Positions 52,853-62,429 of a stretch of 64,000 nt of DNA are shown here, piece by piece; position 1 is the first letter of the stretch; each line of letters begins with the position of its first letter. A model generated the notes under the pieces. That model was given only the letters and a program-made list of their open reading frames with translations. It was not told the DNA's origin and searched no databases. Origin of the DNA: JAFDVL01 sp043783625 (lineage in GTDB: Bacteria > Acidobacteriota > Blastocatellia > RBC074); the NCBI GenBank assembly GCA_043783625.1, contig JAYVZE010000200.1:41577-105576 (forward strand). The letters run 5' to 3'. The position numbers were made by a program, and so were the translations under genes.

Positions 52853-55800
52853 ATGTCCAGACCTTTATCCAGAAGAAGGATAAATTGCATCAGTTTCATG
52901 AGCCTGATGCTAATTATTTTTTCCAGCTCAATTTTCGCCCAACAATTCACCGGCACGATGCGTGGAACCGTTCAAGATTCGACCGGAGCCATCGTAGTTG
53001 GTGCCGAAGTAGCAATTAAGAACATCGCCACGAACGAAACCCGCAACGCTGTGACCGAAGACAATGGAACTTACGTCGTTCCGCAACTCAAGCCGGGACT
53101 CTACAAGATAACAGTCAGAAAATCCGGCTTCAAAGCCGCTGAAGTAGACAATGTCAAGGTTGACGTACAGCAAGTACGTGAAGTGGATGTCGCGCTTGCC
53201 ATTGGAGCAACCTCTGAAACCGTCTCAGTGACAGCCACAGGCGCGGCCACCATTGAAACCACCAGTTCAACTGTCAGTCAAAGTATTGAAAATAAGCGCA
53301 TCGTGGATTTGCCGCTCAACGGACGTAATCCATTTGCCTTAGCATCGCTGAGCCCTGGCGTACTGGCTTCGACCGGAGGCTCTTCGCCATCCATCAGCGG
53401 CGGGCGTAACGCCACCAGCGAAGTCGCGATTGACGGTATCACCAATGTCGGTGCTGAAAATAACGTCTCAATTCTTGATCTTGCCTATACGCCTTCGGTA
53501 GACGCGGTGCAGGAATTCAGCGTCCAGACCAATGCCTTCAGTGCCGAATTCGGGCGGACTGGCGGTGGTGTCATCAACCTTGTGACCAAGAGCGGATCAA
53601 ATAATTTTCATTGGACACTCTTTGAATTTCATCGTAATAGTGCGTTAGACGCCAACAATTTCTTCAGTAATCGTGCCGGGCAAAAGAAAGGAAGCTTCAA
53701 GCGTAACCAATTTGGCGGCAATGTCGGTGGCGCGATCATTAAAGATAAAACTTTTTACTTCTTCAACTTTGAAGGCAACCGTCAAGGCTCGGCGTCCGCT
53801 GCCAGTTTTACCGTACCGCTTCAGGCCTGGCGCGATGGAGATTTTCGCGGCTTAAAAAATTCTGCCGGGGCGGACATTCTCATTTATGATCCGCTGACGA
53901 CTAAAGCGGATGGAACACGCGATCAAATTTCCTGCAATGGCGTACTCAACGTCATCTGCGCTAACCGTCAGAGTTCGGTGGCGCGCAATTTGATTAAATA
54001 TTGGCCCGCTCCTAACACGACGCCAAGCAATATAAATACACAGCAAAATAACTTCTTTGCACAGGGTACAAACATCAATAAAAGTAACCAGATTGATTCC
54101 CGCGTAGATCACAACTGGAATGAAAGTTTCCGCTCCTTCCTCCGGTTCTCACGAATGTTCAAAAATGAGAGCCGCCCCTACAATCATTACCAGAATCTGG
54201 CAACACCCAATAATGCCGGCCCGAATGACAGCACGGCAACCAGCATTTCCATGGATCATTCTTATACATTCAGTCCGACGCTCGTGATGAGTTTACGATA
54301 CGGACTGAGCCGTCGCACTTCCAAGCGGACGCCTTTTTCGACGGGCTTTGATTTCACACAATTAGGATTTCCTTCGTCACTTAAAACAGTAGCAGACGCG
54401 CTCGAATTCCCGCGCTTTGACATCAACGGAGTGTCTTCATTAGGGCAGGAAACATTCAACGATTTAATCATCGCGCCAACCACTCACAGCGTCGTCTTAG
54501 GCGTCACCAAAACGTTTGCGCGTCACACCTGGAAGTTCGGCGCGGATTATCGTTTATTGATGCTGAACTTCCTGCAATTAAGTCAACCTGCGGGGCAATA
54601 CAGTTTCAACCAATCATGGACGCAACGCGTTTTTAATTCAGGCAGCGGCACCGCCGGATTTGGCATGGCAACATTTTTGCTTGGCGTCCCCGGCAGCAGT
54701 AATAGCGCGACCGCAGGTGGTGGTACTTTAAGCCACGACCCGACTCCGGCTTCCTCCAGTCCTTATTGGGGATTTTATGCCGAAGATTCTTGGAAATTCT
54801 CACAAAAACTGACGTTAACGTTAGGGCTACGTTATGAACTCGACATCCCTCGCACTGAACGATTTAATCGCTACGGTGTCTTTAATCCGACCGCGTCCTC
54901 GCCACTCGTAGGCAAAGTTCCAGTGAATGCATTCTTTAATTCTAACGATTTAAAGGGAGCGGTGAACTTTGTCACTGCCGACAACCGTCGTCAGGTTCCG
55001 ATTGATAAAAACAATTTCGGCCCTCGCATCGGCTTTGCTTACAACATCACACCGAAAACCGTCATTCGCGGGGCGTACGGAATTTCCTATTCGCCATCGG
55101 CTTATCAGGCTGCTGGTCACACTGGTTCGTCAGGTATGATCGGGTTCCGTACTGCCAGCTCAATGGTGGTTAGTTTAGATGGTCGTGTGCCTGTGACTTT
55201 CCTCGACAATCCGTTTCCAAGCGGATTCAACCTGCCAACTGGCTCTACATTAGGCGCATCAACGCGCCTCGGTTTGGATGTGGGTGGCGGAGACGGTGGC
55301 GTTTTCCCTGATACGCACAGCCCGTACATTCAGCAATGGAATTTCAATGTGCAGCGTGAACTGCCAGGTGGCATTTTATTTGAAGCCGCGTACCTCGGCA
55401 GCAAAGGTACGCGTCTGTTGGCAGGTGAGAGCGGTCTGAACCTGAATCAGTTGCCAGCCTCTCTTCTGACGTTGCAATCCGGTTTTGCTAATCTTGATGC
55501 CCAACTAAATGCTCAAGTCGCAAATCCATTCTTCGGAATCTTCACGAATCCAACTTCAAACTTGCGATTTGCCACAGTACAACGCAAACAATTACTACGC
55601 CCTTTCCCGCAATACGGAAACGTCAATGCCTTCCGTGTTCCTTTAGGTTCTTCAATCTATCACGCGGGGACATTGAAAGCGGACAAGCGTTTCTCGAACG
55701 GGATGAGCTTCCTCTTCGCTTATACCTGGAGCAAATTAATTGATGACGTATCAACTACGGTTGGCTTTCTGGGACAAGCCAGTGCGCGTCAGAATGTCTA

Positions 55801-56395
55801 TGACAGTGCAGCGGAACGTTCCATCAGTTCGCAGGACATTCGTCATCGCTTCGTGACCAGCTTTGTGTATGACCTGCCGGTAGGAAAAAATAAACGGTTT
55901 GGTAATAACTGGCATCCGGTTGCGAATTGGGTAGTGGGCGGATGGCAATTCAACGGCATCGCCACTTTCCAAAGCGGGACGCCGATTATCATTTCACAAG
56001 GTGCTAATAACGTCGGCCTTTTCAATCCTTCACAGCGCCCCACGTGGAATGGCAGTGATTCAAACCTGGTCGCCAGCAAAACCGATAAGCTGGTGAAATG
56101 GTTCGATACCAGTGATTTCGTTCTCACCCCAGCCTTCACTTTTGGCAATGCACCACGCGTGATGCCGAATCTGCGGCAGGATGGTGAGAAAAACTTCGAT
56201 TTGTCTTTGTTCAAGAATAACTACTTTAACGAAGGCAAATGGAACGCTCAGTTCCGCGTCGAAATGTTCAATGCCTTCAATCGGGTGAGGTTCGCAGGCC
56301 CGAATGGACAGGTTGACAACGGCGCATTCGGAACAGTCGGAGGCCAGGGCAACGGCCCACGCCAAATTCAATTGGCGCTCAAACTGGTCTTCTAA
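52853..56395 (+). CDS. Oar-like TonB-dependent receptor
   Basis: 1180 residues. Signal peptide ends SSIFAQ. Carboxypeptidase-regulatory-like domain (about 34-125, TMRGTVQDSTGAIVVGAEV), plug LPLNGRNPFALASLSPG and complete barrel ending RQIQLALKLVF. Barrel motifs SFKRNQFGGNVGGAI, LGLRYELDIP, RIGFAYNITPKTVIRG and WNFNVQRELPGG are typical. AGGAG eight bases upstream. It leads a plus-strand group with an esterase-epimerase fusion, a PD40 protein and a DUF1587/1592-DUF1552 pair. Likely uptake of esterified oligosaccharides. Confidence 0.93.
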   Translation: MSRPLSRRRINCISFMSLMLIIFSSSIFAQQFTGTMRGTVQDSTGAIVVGAEVAIKNIATNETRNAVTEDNGTYVVPQLKPGLYKITVRKSGFKAAEVDNVKVDVQQVREVDVALAIGATSETVSVTATGAATIETTSSTVSQSIENKRIVDLPLNGRNPFALASLSPGVLASTGGSSPSISGGRNATSEVAIDGITNVGAENNVSILDLAYTPSVDAVQEFSVQTNAFSAEFGRTGGGVINLVTKSGSNNFHWTLFEFHRNSALDANNFFSNRAGQKKGSFKRNQFGGNVGGAIIKDKTFYFFNFEGNRQGSASAASFTVPLQAWRDGDFRGLKNSAGADILIYDPLTTKADGTRDQISCNGVLNVICANRQSSVARNLIKYWPAPNTTPSNINTQQNNFFAQGTNINKSNQIDSRVDHNWNESFRSFLRFSRMFKNESRPYNHYQNLATPNNAGPNDSTATSISMDHSYTFSPTLVMSLRYGLSRRTSKRTPFSTGFDFTQLGFPSSLKTVADALEFPRFDINGVSSLGQETFNDLIIAPTTHSVVLGVTKTFARHTWKFGADYRLLMLNFLQLSQPAGQYSFNQSWTQRVFNSGSGTAGFGMATFLLGVPGSSNSATAGGGTLSHDPTPASSSPYWGFYAEDSWKFSQKLTLTLGLRYELDIPRTERFNRYGVFNPTASSPLVGKVPVNAFFNSNDLKGAVNFVTADNRRQVPIDKNNFGPRIGFAYNITPKTVIRGAYGISYSPSAYQAAGHTGSSGMIGFRTASSMVVSLDGRVPVTFLDNPFPSGFNLPTGSTLGASTRLGLDVGGGDGGVFPDTHSPYIQQWNFNVQRELPGGILFEAAYLGSKGTRLLAGESGLNLNQLPASLLTLQSGFANLDAQLNAQVANPFFGIFTNPTSNLRFATVQRKQLLRPFPQYGNVNAFRVPLGSSIYHAGTLKADKRFSNGMSFLFAYTWSKLIDDVSTTVGFLGQASARQNVYDSAAERSISSQDIRHRFVTSFVYDLPVGKNKRFGNNWHPVANWVVGGWQFNGIATFQSGTPIIISQGANNVGLFNPSQRPTWNGSDSNLVASKTDKLVKWFDTSDFVLTPAFTFGNAPRVMPNLRQDGEKNFDLSLFKNNYFNEGKWNAQFRVEMFNAFNRVRFAGPNGQVDNGAFGTVGGQGNGPRQIQLALKLVF

Positions 56396-56434
56396 TTTCG
56401 ATCCGTAAGCATTTCTGTAATCTTATCGGACGAA

Positions 56435-56475
56435 CTGATGAAGCAGGCTGTCAGGAACCCAGCCTGCTTCATCAG
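56435..56475 (+). terminator. Strong hairpin after the TonB receptor
   Basis: CTGATGAAGCAGGCT (56435-56449) and AGCCTGCTTCATCAG (56461-56475) are perfect 15-bp inverted arms with an 11-base loop, 40 bases past the stop. There is no U-run, so it may cap the receptor message rather than end it. Confidence 0.55.
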
Positions 56476-56527
56476 CAACTACCCAACAGCATTCCAAATT
56501 TTCGGGGCGTATGTTCAAATGAATCCG

Positions 56528-56539
56528 GTCTGACCAGAC
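56528..56539. promoter_or_regulatory. Small palindrome upstream of the esterase-epimerase gene
   Basis: GTCTG-AC-CAGAC, a perfect 5-2-5 palindrome, 56 bases before the start codon. It contains GACCAGA, which also occurs at 52648-52654 upstream of the TonB receptor. Candidate shared operator; weak evidence. Confidence 0.3.
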
Positions 56540-56594
56540 AATAAATTTTTCACTAACCCCGAATCAGTTCTCTTTGGAAAGGAAAACAATTCAA

Positions 56595-58283
56595 ATGTTT
56601 TACAAGATGTTTCATCGCTTGCCGCTCTGTTGCGTGTTTCTATCTTTAGTTGTCACCTGTGTCGCGCAATCAACGCCGCAAGTTGTCTATCTGTGGCCGA
56701 GTGGGCATCCGACATTGCAAGGTGCGAACGAAAAAGAAATTACCAACCCGCCGAATCCACAACCAGGACAAGTCATTCGCCAATTCAAAAATATTCATAA
56801 TCCAATGCTGGAAGTTTTCCCCGCTCCGGCTGATAAAGCGACTGGTACAGCGTTGATCGTGGCAGCAGGCGGCGGACATCGTGAATTGAATACCGGCACA
56901 GAAGGATACGATTTAAAAGAATGGTTGCACGGTCTCGGCGTGACGTTAGTTGTGCTGAAATATCGTTTGGCGCAAACACCAAATTACAAATACACCGTCG
57001 AAGGCGAAGCACTGCAAGACACGCAACGTGCCATTCGTATTGTTCGACAACGAGCGCGTGAATGGAACATTAATCCCAGCCGTGTTGGTCTGTTAGGATT
57101 TTCAGCCGGAGGCGCATTAACGGCGCTGGCAGATATTCGCTTTGATCGCGGCAAAGCCGATGCGGTTGATCCGATTGAGCGACAAAGCTGTCGCCCTGAT
57201 TTTGTGGGACTGGTGTATCCCGGCTGGTCGCCGATGGACATCACTGCTCGTCCTGATTCAGCTCCGGCATTTTTGACGAGCGCAGGTTTGGATGACGCAT
57301 TTCATGCGAGGCAAACCGTAGAATTTCATGACTCACTTTTTAAGGCTGGCGTGCAAACGGATTTACATATTTACTCGCACGGCGGGCACGCCGGGGGCAT
57401 CAAGACACGCGACGGAATCCCCTTTGGCACATGGCCGAAACGCTTTGAAGAATGGCTCGCGGATTTAGGCATGCTGAAACCTGCGACGGGGACAGGATTA
57501 AGTTTCAAAGGCCCGATTGGTTTGGAGCTTTATTCATTGCGTGAACAATTTGCGAAAGACGTACCGAGTACGCTTGATCGTGTGCGCGATTTAGGAATTC
57601 AATATGTCGAGGTCGCCAGCACTTATAAGCTCACGCCGGAAGAATTCAAAAAACAATTGGATGCAAAAGGCCTGAAACCAATCAGCGGTTTGTTTGACTA
57701 CGCGCGGTTCCGCGATGATGTAGAAGGCGTCGCCCGCGAAGCGAAAACGTTAGGCTTGCAATATGTCGGCTGCGCGTGGATTGCTCATAAAACAGGCTCT
57801 TTCAACGAAGCGGACATGCGCGGCGCGATTGCCGTTTTCAATCGTGCTGGCGAAGCATTGGCAAAACACGGTCTAAATTTTTTCTATCACACGCACGGCT
57901 ACGAATTTCAACCTTATGGTGATGGGACTTTGTTTGACTTGATGATGAAGGAAACCAAGCCGGAATTCGTGCGCTACGAGATGGATATATTTTGGATCGT
58001 GCATCCCGGACAAGACCCGGTGAAGCTGCTCGAGAAATATGGAAACCGCTTCGAGCTGATGCACGTCAAAGATATGCGCAAAGGCACTCCTGTGGGATTA
58101 TTGACCGGAAAATCAGACATCACCAACGACGTAGCGTTCGGCACAGGCATCATGAAATGGCCTGAGATCATGAAAGCTGCGCAGAAGGCTGGCATCAAAT
58201 GGTATTTCATCGAAGACGAATCACCTGTTTCGATTGAGCAAATTCCGGTGAGTATGCGCTGGCTGGAACAGTTGAAGTTCTAA
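56595..58283 (+). CDS. Fusion of secreted alpha/beta-hydrolase and sugar-isomerase/epimerase-like TIM barrel
   Basis: 562 residues from ATG 56595 (GGAAAGGA upstream; an earlier TTG was rejected). Signal peptide ends TCVAQ. Residues about 30-295 are an acetyl-esterase-like alpha/beta hydrolase: YLWPSGHP start, LIVAAGGGHRELNT, nucleophile GFSAGG (S170), Asp in AGLDDAF, His in SHGGHAGG (H265). Residues 306-562 are an AP-endonuclease-2/xylose-isomerase-like barrel (GLELYSLREQF, FYHTHGYEFQP, YEMDIFWIVHPG, MHVKDMRKG, YFIEDESP). Metal ligands E, H, D, H look intact. A single protein would deacylate and then isomerise a sugar. Confidence 0.87.
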   Translation: MFYKMFHRLPLCCVFLSLVVTCVAQSTPQVVYLWPSGHPTLQGANEKEITNPPNPQPGQVIRQFKNIHNPMLEVFPAPADKATGTALIVAAGGGHRELNTGTEGYDLKEWLHGLGVTLVVLKYRLAQTPNYKYTVEGEALQDTQRAIRIVRQRAREWNINPSRVGLLGFSAGGALTALADIRFDRGKADAVDPIERQSCRPDFVGLVYPGWSPMDITARPDSAPAFLTSAGLDDAFHARQTVEFHDSLFKAGVQTDLHIYSHGGHAGGIKTRDGIPFGTWPKRFEEWLADLGMLKPATGTGLSFKGPIGLELYSLREQFAKDVPSTLDRVRDLGIQYVEVASTYKLTPEEFKKQLDAKGLKPISGLFDYARFRDDVEGVAREAKTLGLQYVGCAWIAHKTGSFNEADMRGAIAVFNRAGEALAKHGLNFFYHTHGYEFQPYGDGTLFDLMMKETKPEFVRYEMDIFWIVHPGQDPVKLLEKYGNRFELMHVKDMRKGTPVGLLTGKSDITNDVAFGTGIMKWPEIMKAAQKAGIKWYFIEDESPVSIEQIPVSMRWLEQLKF

Positions 58284-58284
58284 A

Positions 58285-58380
58285 AAATTAGACAGGATTG
58301 ACAGGATGAACAAGATTTTTTTCTTTGATTTTTCTTGTTTATCTTACTCTTGTCAATCTTGTTAATTCTGTCAAAAAAAT
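58285..58380. repeat. Inverted pair of nonamer arrays
   Basis: 58291-58316 reads GACAGGATT, GACAGGATG, AACAAGAT; 58341-58371 carries the complementary nonamer series. The arrays can fold into an A+T-rich stem, with short T-runs on both sides. Same architecture as the heptamer elements at 5873 and 27861. It separates the esterase-epimerase gene from the DUF1349-PD40 gene. Confidence 0.65.
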
Positions 58381-58406
58381 TTGCCTTTCTCTTCTGAACA
58401 ACTTTT

Positions 58407-59897
58407 ATGAAACTAAGACGAATAATTTTAATGGCAGCTTTATTATTGCCGCTCTCTTCAACTTCTGCACAATCAACAGCCATCGGCATTTTCGACAATC
58501 ATGCCGATGTTGGAGCTGTCAAAAATAAAGGGGCAGCCGAATTCGACGCCGCGACAAAAAGTTACACTGTTGCAGGTGGCGGCGAAAATATGTGGGCGAC
58601 TGCGGATGGATTTCATTTCGTATGGAAGCGGATGTCGGGCGACGTTTCTTTTTCAGCCGCGATAAAAATTTTAGGCGAAGGCGGCGACCCGCATAAAAAA
58701 GGTGTGCTGATGATTCGGCAAACTTTGGATGCCGATTCGCCCTACGCGGACGCAGCGGTACACGCGGATGGATTGACTTCATTGCAGTACCGCGAAGTCA
58801 AAGGTGGACCAACGCGTGAGGTGCAATCCAATGTCAAAAAGCCTGTGCGCGTTCGTCTCGAAAAAGAAGGCGACTATGTTTTTATGTCCGTGGCTGGCGC
58901 AGGTGAACAACTTCATTCTGCGGGTGGATCGTTCAGAATTAAATTAACGGAGCCGTATTACATCGGTCTCGGCGTGTGCGCTCACAACAACAATGCGCTG
59001 GAAAAAGCAGTGTTCTCAGACGTCGAATTGCTGAACACAAAAACGCTCGAAAGTACTTTGGAGACAATTGCGATTTCTTCCAAAGACCGCAAAGTTGTCT
59101 ACACCGCGAACGAACATTTTGAAGCGCCGAACTGGTCGCGCGATGGGAAATATTTTCTCTTCAATCGCAACGGTAGAATGGTCAAAATGCCTGTGACTGG
59201 CGGCGCAATGGAAATCATTGAGTCAGGTTTTGCGATTCGTGCCAACAACGATCACGGCATTTCACCCGATGGCACGCAACTCGTCATCAGTGATCAATCG
59301 CAGATTAGTAATCCAGAAAAACAACTTAGACAATCGCAAATTTATACGCTGCCGATTACAGGTGGCACTCCGAAAAAAATTACGAAACTCGCGCCTTCGT
59401 ACTGGCACGGATGGTCGCCCGATGGAAAAACGTTAACTTACTGCGCAGACCGCAACGGCAACTTTGATGTCTACACAATTCCCGTTGAAGGCGGCGAAGA
59501 AACGCGCCTGACGACGGCTGATGGATTGGACGATGGCCCCGAATATTCGCCGGATGGAAAATACATTTATTTCAATTCGGTGCGCACTGGATTAATGCAA
59601 ATCTGGCGTATGAAACCGGATGGCAGCGAACAAACGCAAATCACCAACGATGAACATAACAACTGGTTTGCGCATCCTTCACCGGATGGAAAATGGCTGG
59701 CTTTTGTAACCTTTGAAAAAGATGTCGTCGGACATCCCGCGAACAAAGATGTCATGCTGCGGCTCATGCCTGTAGGCGGCGGAGAAATTCAAGTATTAGC
59801 GAAACTCTTTGGCGGGCAAGGGACAATGAATGTGCCTTCATGGTCACCCGATAGCAAACAATTATCGTTTGTGAGTTATCGTCTGGTAAGACGTTAA
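58407..59897 (+). CDS. Secreted DUF1349/PD40 beta-propeller protein
   Basis: 496 residues. Signal peptide MKLRRIILMAALLLPLSSTSAQ. N-terminal half is a DUF1349-like concanavalin fold (FDNHADVGAVKNKGAAEF, HFVWKRMSGDVSFSAAIKIL). C-terminal half is a PD40/TolB propeller with repeats such as APNWSRDGKYFLFNR, GWSPDGKTLTYCA, EYSPDGKYIYFNS and PSPDGKWLAFVT. No catalytic residues seen. DUF1349 folds bind carbohydrate in some proteins, so a surface binding role is possible. Same strand as its neighbours, with a 123-base gap upstream carrying the nonamer arrays. Confidence 0.82.
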   Translation: MKLRRIILMAALLLPLSSTSAQSTAIGIFDNHADVGAVKNKGAAEFDAATKSYTVAGGGENMWATADGFHFVWKRMSGDVSFSAAIKILGEGGDPHKKGVLMIRQTLDADSPYADAAVHADGLTSLQYREVKGGPTREVQSNVKKPVRVRLEKEGDYVFMSVAGAGEQLHSAGGSFRIKLTEPYYIGLGVCAHNNNALEKAVFSDVELLNTKTLESTLETIAISSKDRKVVYTANEHFEAPNWSRDGKYFLFNRNGRMVKMPVTGGAMEIIESGFAIRANNDHGISPDGTQLVISDQSQISNPEKQLRQSQIYTLPITGGTPKKITKLAPSYWHGWSPDGKTLTYCADRNGNFDVYTIPVEGGEETRLTTADGLDDGPEYSPDGKYIYFNSVRTGLMQIWRMKPDGSEQTQITNDEHNNWFAHPSPDGKWLAFVTFEKDVVGHPANKDVMLRLMPVGGGEIQVLAKLFGGQGTMNVPSWSPDSKQLSFVSYRLVRR

Positions 59898-59918
59898 ATT
59901 AAGAGGCTGAGGTAACGC

Positions 59919-62429
59919 GTGCGTTCATTCAAAATTCTTTTATTAGCAATAACATTTTTCACTGTGATGGCACATTTTATGCAAACCAGTCAGGCGCAGA
60001 AACCGACTGCGCCTGACGCATTTGAAAAAACAATTGTACCGTTTTTGGCGGAGAATTGTGTCGGCTGCCACAACGCAAAATCTCCAGCGGGCGGGTTGGA
60101 TTTAGAGAACTACAAGACAGCCGATTCCGTGCTAAACAATCGTGAAGCATGGGAACATATTTTGCAGCGTATGCAGGCCGGTGAAATGCCCCCGAAAGAC
60201 ATGCCGCGCCCGCACAAAGCCGAGTTAGAAACGGTGATATTGTGGTTGGAGAAAGAATTTGCGCGCGCTGATCTGACTGTCAAACCTGATCCGGGGCGCG
60301 TTACAGCACGACGATTGAATCGGACTGAATACAATAATACGGTGCGCGATTTGCTTGGCGTAGACATTGAGCCTGCCAATGATTTTCCACAAGACGATTC
60401 AGCTTTCGGGTTTGACAATATTGCAGATGCGCTTTCATTATCGCCGACGTTGATGGAAAAATACCTGGCTGCCGCCGAAAAGATTTCCAGGCTGGCTGTT
60501 TTCGGGGCTGACTTACAACCGCTCAGTGTGCGCACCGAACCGACGAGACCGCGTCGTCTGGAAATTAATCCTGTCAAAATTGAACAGCCGCTCTTCTATT
60601 CCATGCAGGATTATGACGTGACTGGCGTGGCGCAACCCGGTGCTTATCATTTGACGCATCGCTTTCCGGCGACGGGCGAATATGTCTTTCGGGTTCGTGC
60701 TGATGGAGCCAAACCTGCCGGTTCTCAACCGCAAAAACTGGATTTATGGCTGGACGGAAAAATTGTGCAGAGCTTTGAAGTGCCGAACAAAGTCACGGCA
60801 ACTAACGAAAGATTGCCGGTGTTTATGGAAGTGCGCTTGCCGGTGACTGCCGGAGCGCACCAACTCATCGCCGCCTTTCCACGGTTGTTTGATGGGTTGC
60901 CGCCTTCGTTCAATGGGCCGAATCCTTCACAGTTACCGCAACCTCCCCCACCTGATCCTGACAAGTTTTTTCCGCCCTTGAAAGCCGATGCAACTCCGGC
61001 GCAAGTCACGCAACGCAAAGCTGCGGTTGAGCGTTTCCGCTCCCGTAAACCAAGTTTTGACGGGATGGCAATTGCGGAACTGGAAATTATCGGGCCGCAC
61101 AATTATGTCAAAGCCCCTGCGCCGGAAGCCACACGCAAATTGTATGTTTGTGGTCATCAAGCCGGGCAGCACTCCGCCGGATGTGGGCGCAAAATTGTCG
61201 CTAATTTAGCGCATCGCGCTTTTCGCCGAATTGTCGAGCCTGACGAATTAAACGGGCTAACAGCCATCATCACCAACGCGCAACAACGAGGGCGCAGCTT
61301 TGAGCAAGGGCTGGCGTTGGCGTTGCAAACAATCCTGGTCGCGCCGGACTTTTTGTTCCGCATTGAAAAAAATCGTGACAGCAAAAGTGCCGATAATTCT
61401 GTGCAAATCACGCCGCATGAATTGGCGACGCGCCTCTCGTATTTTCTTTGGAGCAGCATGCCGGACGATGAATTGTTACGCGCCGCAGATCGCGGTACGT
61501 TGCGCAATTCGGCGGTGTTGACTGCGCAAGTTCGTCGCATGCTGAAAAGCGAAAAAGCGTATGCACTGGTTGAGAATTTTACGGGGCAATGGTTAGAGAT
61601 TCGGCGGCTTGAATCGGTGCAGCCGGATCGTGACCGCTTCCCTGATTTCGATGATTATTTGCGGCAATCAATGCGCCGGGAAACAGAACTATTTTTCCAG
61701 AATTTGCTGCAAAATGATTTGAGCATTTTAGATTTGATAGATGGCAAATATACATTTTTAAATGAACGACTCGCGCGTCATTACGGCATCAAAGGAATCA
61801 CCGGAGCGGCTTTTCGCAAAACCGACTTGGCGGGCAGTAATCGCAACGGCATCCTCACACACGCGAGCGTCTTAACAGTTTCTTCGTATGGAAATCGGAC
61901 CTCGGCGGTGTTGCGCGGTAAATGGATTCTGGAAAATTTGTTGAATACGCCGCCACCACCACCACCGAATCCGCTGCCGCCGCCGCTGGATGATAAATCT
62001 ATCGGCTCGTCGGCTTCGTTGCGTGCGCAAATGGAGCAGCATCGAAAAAATCCGGTTTGCGCTTCGTGCCACGCGAAAATGGATCCGCTCGGATTTGCGC
62101 TGGAGAATTATGATGCTGTTGGTGCGTGGCGAACAATGGATGGTAAATTTCCGATTGATACTTCGGGCGCGCTACCAAACGGACGCGCCATTGCCGGTGC
62201 CTTCGATTTAATTGATGAACTCAAACATCAGCGCGGAGCTTTTACGGAAGCGCTCACCGAAAAAATGTTAACGTATGCACTAGGGCGCGGCGTTGCACGG
62301 GCTGATCGAAAAACCGTCAAAAAAATTGCGACCTCTGTCGCGGCGCAACAATATCATTTTTCCGGTTTGGTGCTGGAAATTGTCAAAAGCCTGCCCTTTC
62401 AAATGCGAAAAGGAGAAAGTTCCTCATGA
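59919..62429 (+). CDS. DUF1587/DUF1592/DUF1588/DUF1585 cytochrome-type protein
   Basis: 836 residues from GTG 59919, supported by GAGG six bases upstream. Export signal, then a cytochrome motif CVGCH (47-51) in FLAENCVGCHNAKS, DUF1587 (LNRTEYNNTVRDLLGV and DDSAFGFDNIADAL), DUF1592 (RLSYFLWSSMPDDELLRAAD), DUF1588 (NRNGILTHASVLT) with a second motif CASCH (714-718), and DUF1585 at the end. A Pro-rich stretch (NTPPPPPPNPLPPPLDD) precedes the second haem site. Planctomycete and Acidobacteriota type periplasmic redox protein; biochemical role unsettled. Overlaps the DUF1552 gene by ATGA. Confidence 0.9.
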   Translation: MRSFKILLLAITFFTVMAHFMQTSQAQKPTAPDAFEKTIVPFLAENCVGCHNAKSPAGGLDLENYKTADSVLNNREAWEHILQRMQAGEMPPKDMPRPHKAELETVILWLEKEFARADLTVKPDPGRVTARRLNRTEYNNTVRDLLGVDIEPANDFPQDDSAFGFDNIADALSLSPTLMEKYLAAAEKISRLAVFGADLQPLSVRTEPTRPRRLEINPVKIEQPLFYSMQDYDVTGVAQPGAYHLTHRFPATGEYVFRVRADGAKPAGSQPQKLDLWLDGKIVQSFEVPNKVTATNERLPVFMEVRLPVTAGAHQLIAAFPRLFDGLPPSFNGPNPSQLPQPPPPDPDKFFPPLKADATPAQVTQRKAAVERFRSRKPSFDGMAIAELEIIGPHNYVKAPAPEATRKLYVCGHQAGQHSAGCGRKIVANLAHRAFRRIVEPDELNGLTAIITNAQQRGRSFEQGLALALQTILVAPDFLFRIEKNRDSKSADNSVQITPHELATRLSYFLWSSMPDDELLRAADRGTLRNSAVLTAQVRRMLKSEKAYALVENFTGQWLEIRRLESVQPDRDRFPDFDDYLRQSMRRETELFFQNLLQNDLSILDLIDGKYTFLNERLARHYGIKGITGAAFRKTDLAGSNRNGILTHASVLTVSSYGNRTSAVLRGKWILENLLNTPPPPPPNPLPPPLDDKSIGSSASLRAQMEQHRKNPVCASCHAKMDPLGFALENYDAVGAWRTMDGKFPIDTSGALPNGRAIAGAFDLIDELKHQRGAFTEALTEKMLTYALGRGVARADRKTVKKIATSVAAQQYHFSGLVLEIVKSLPFQMRKGESSS

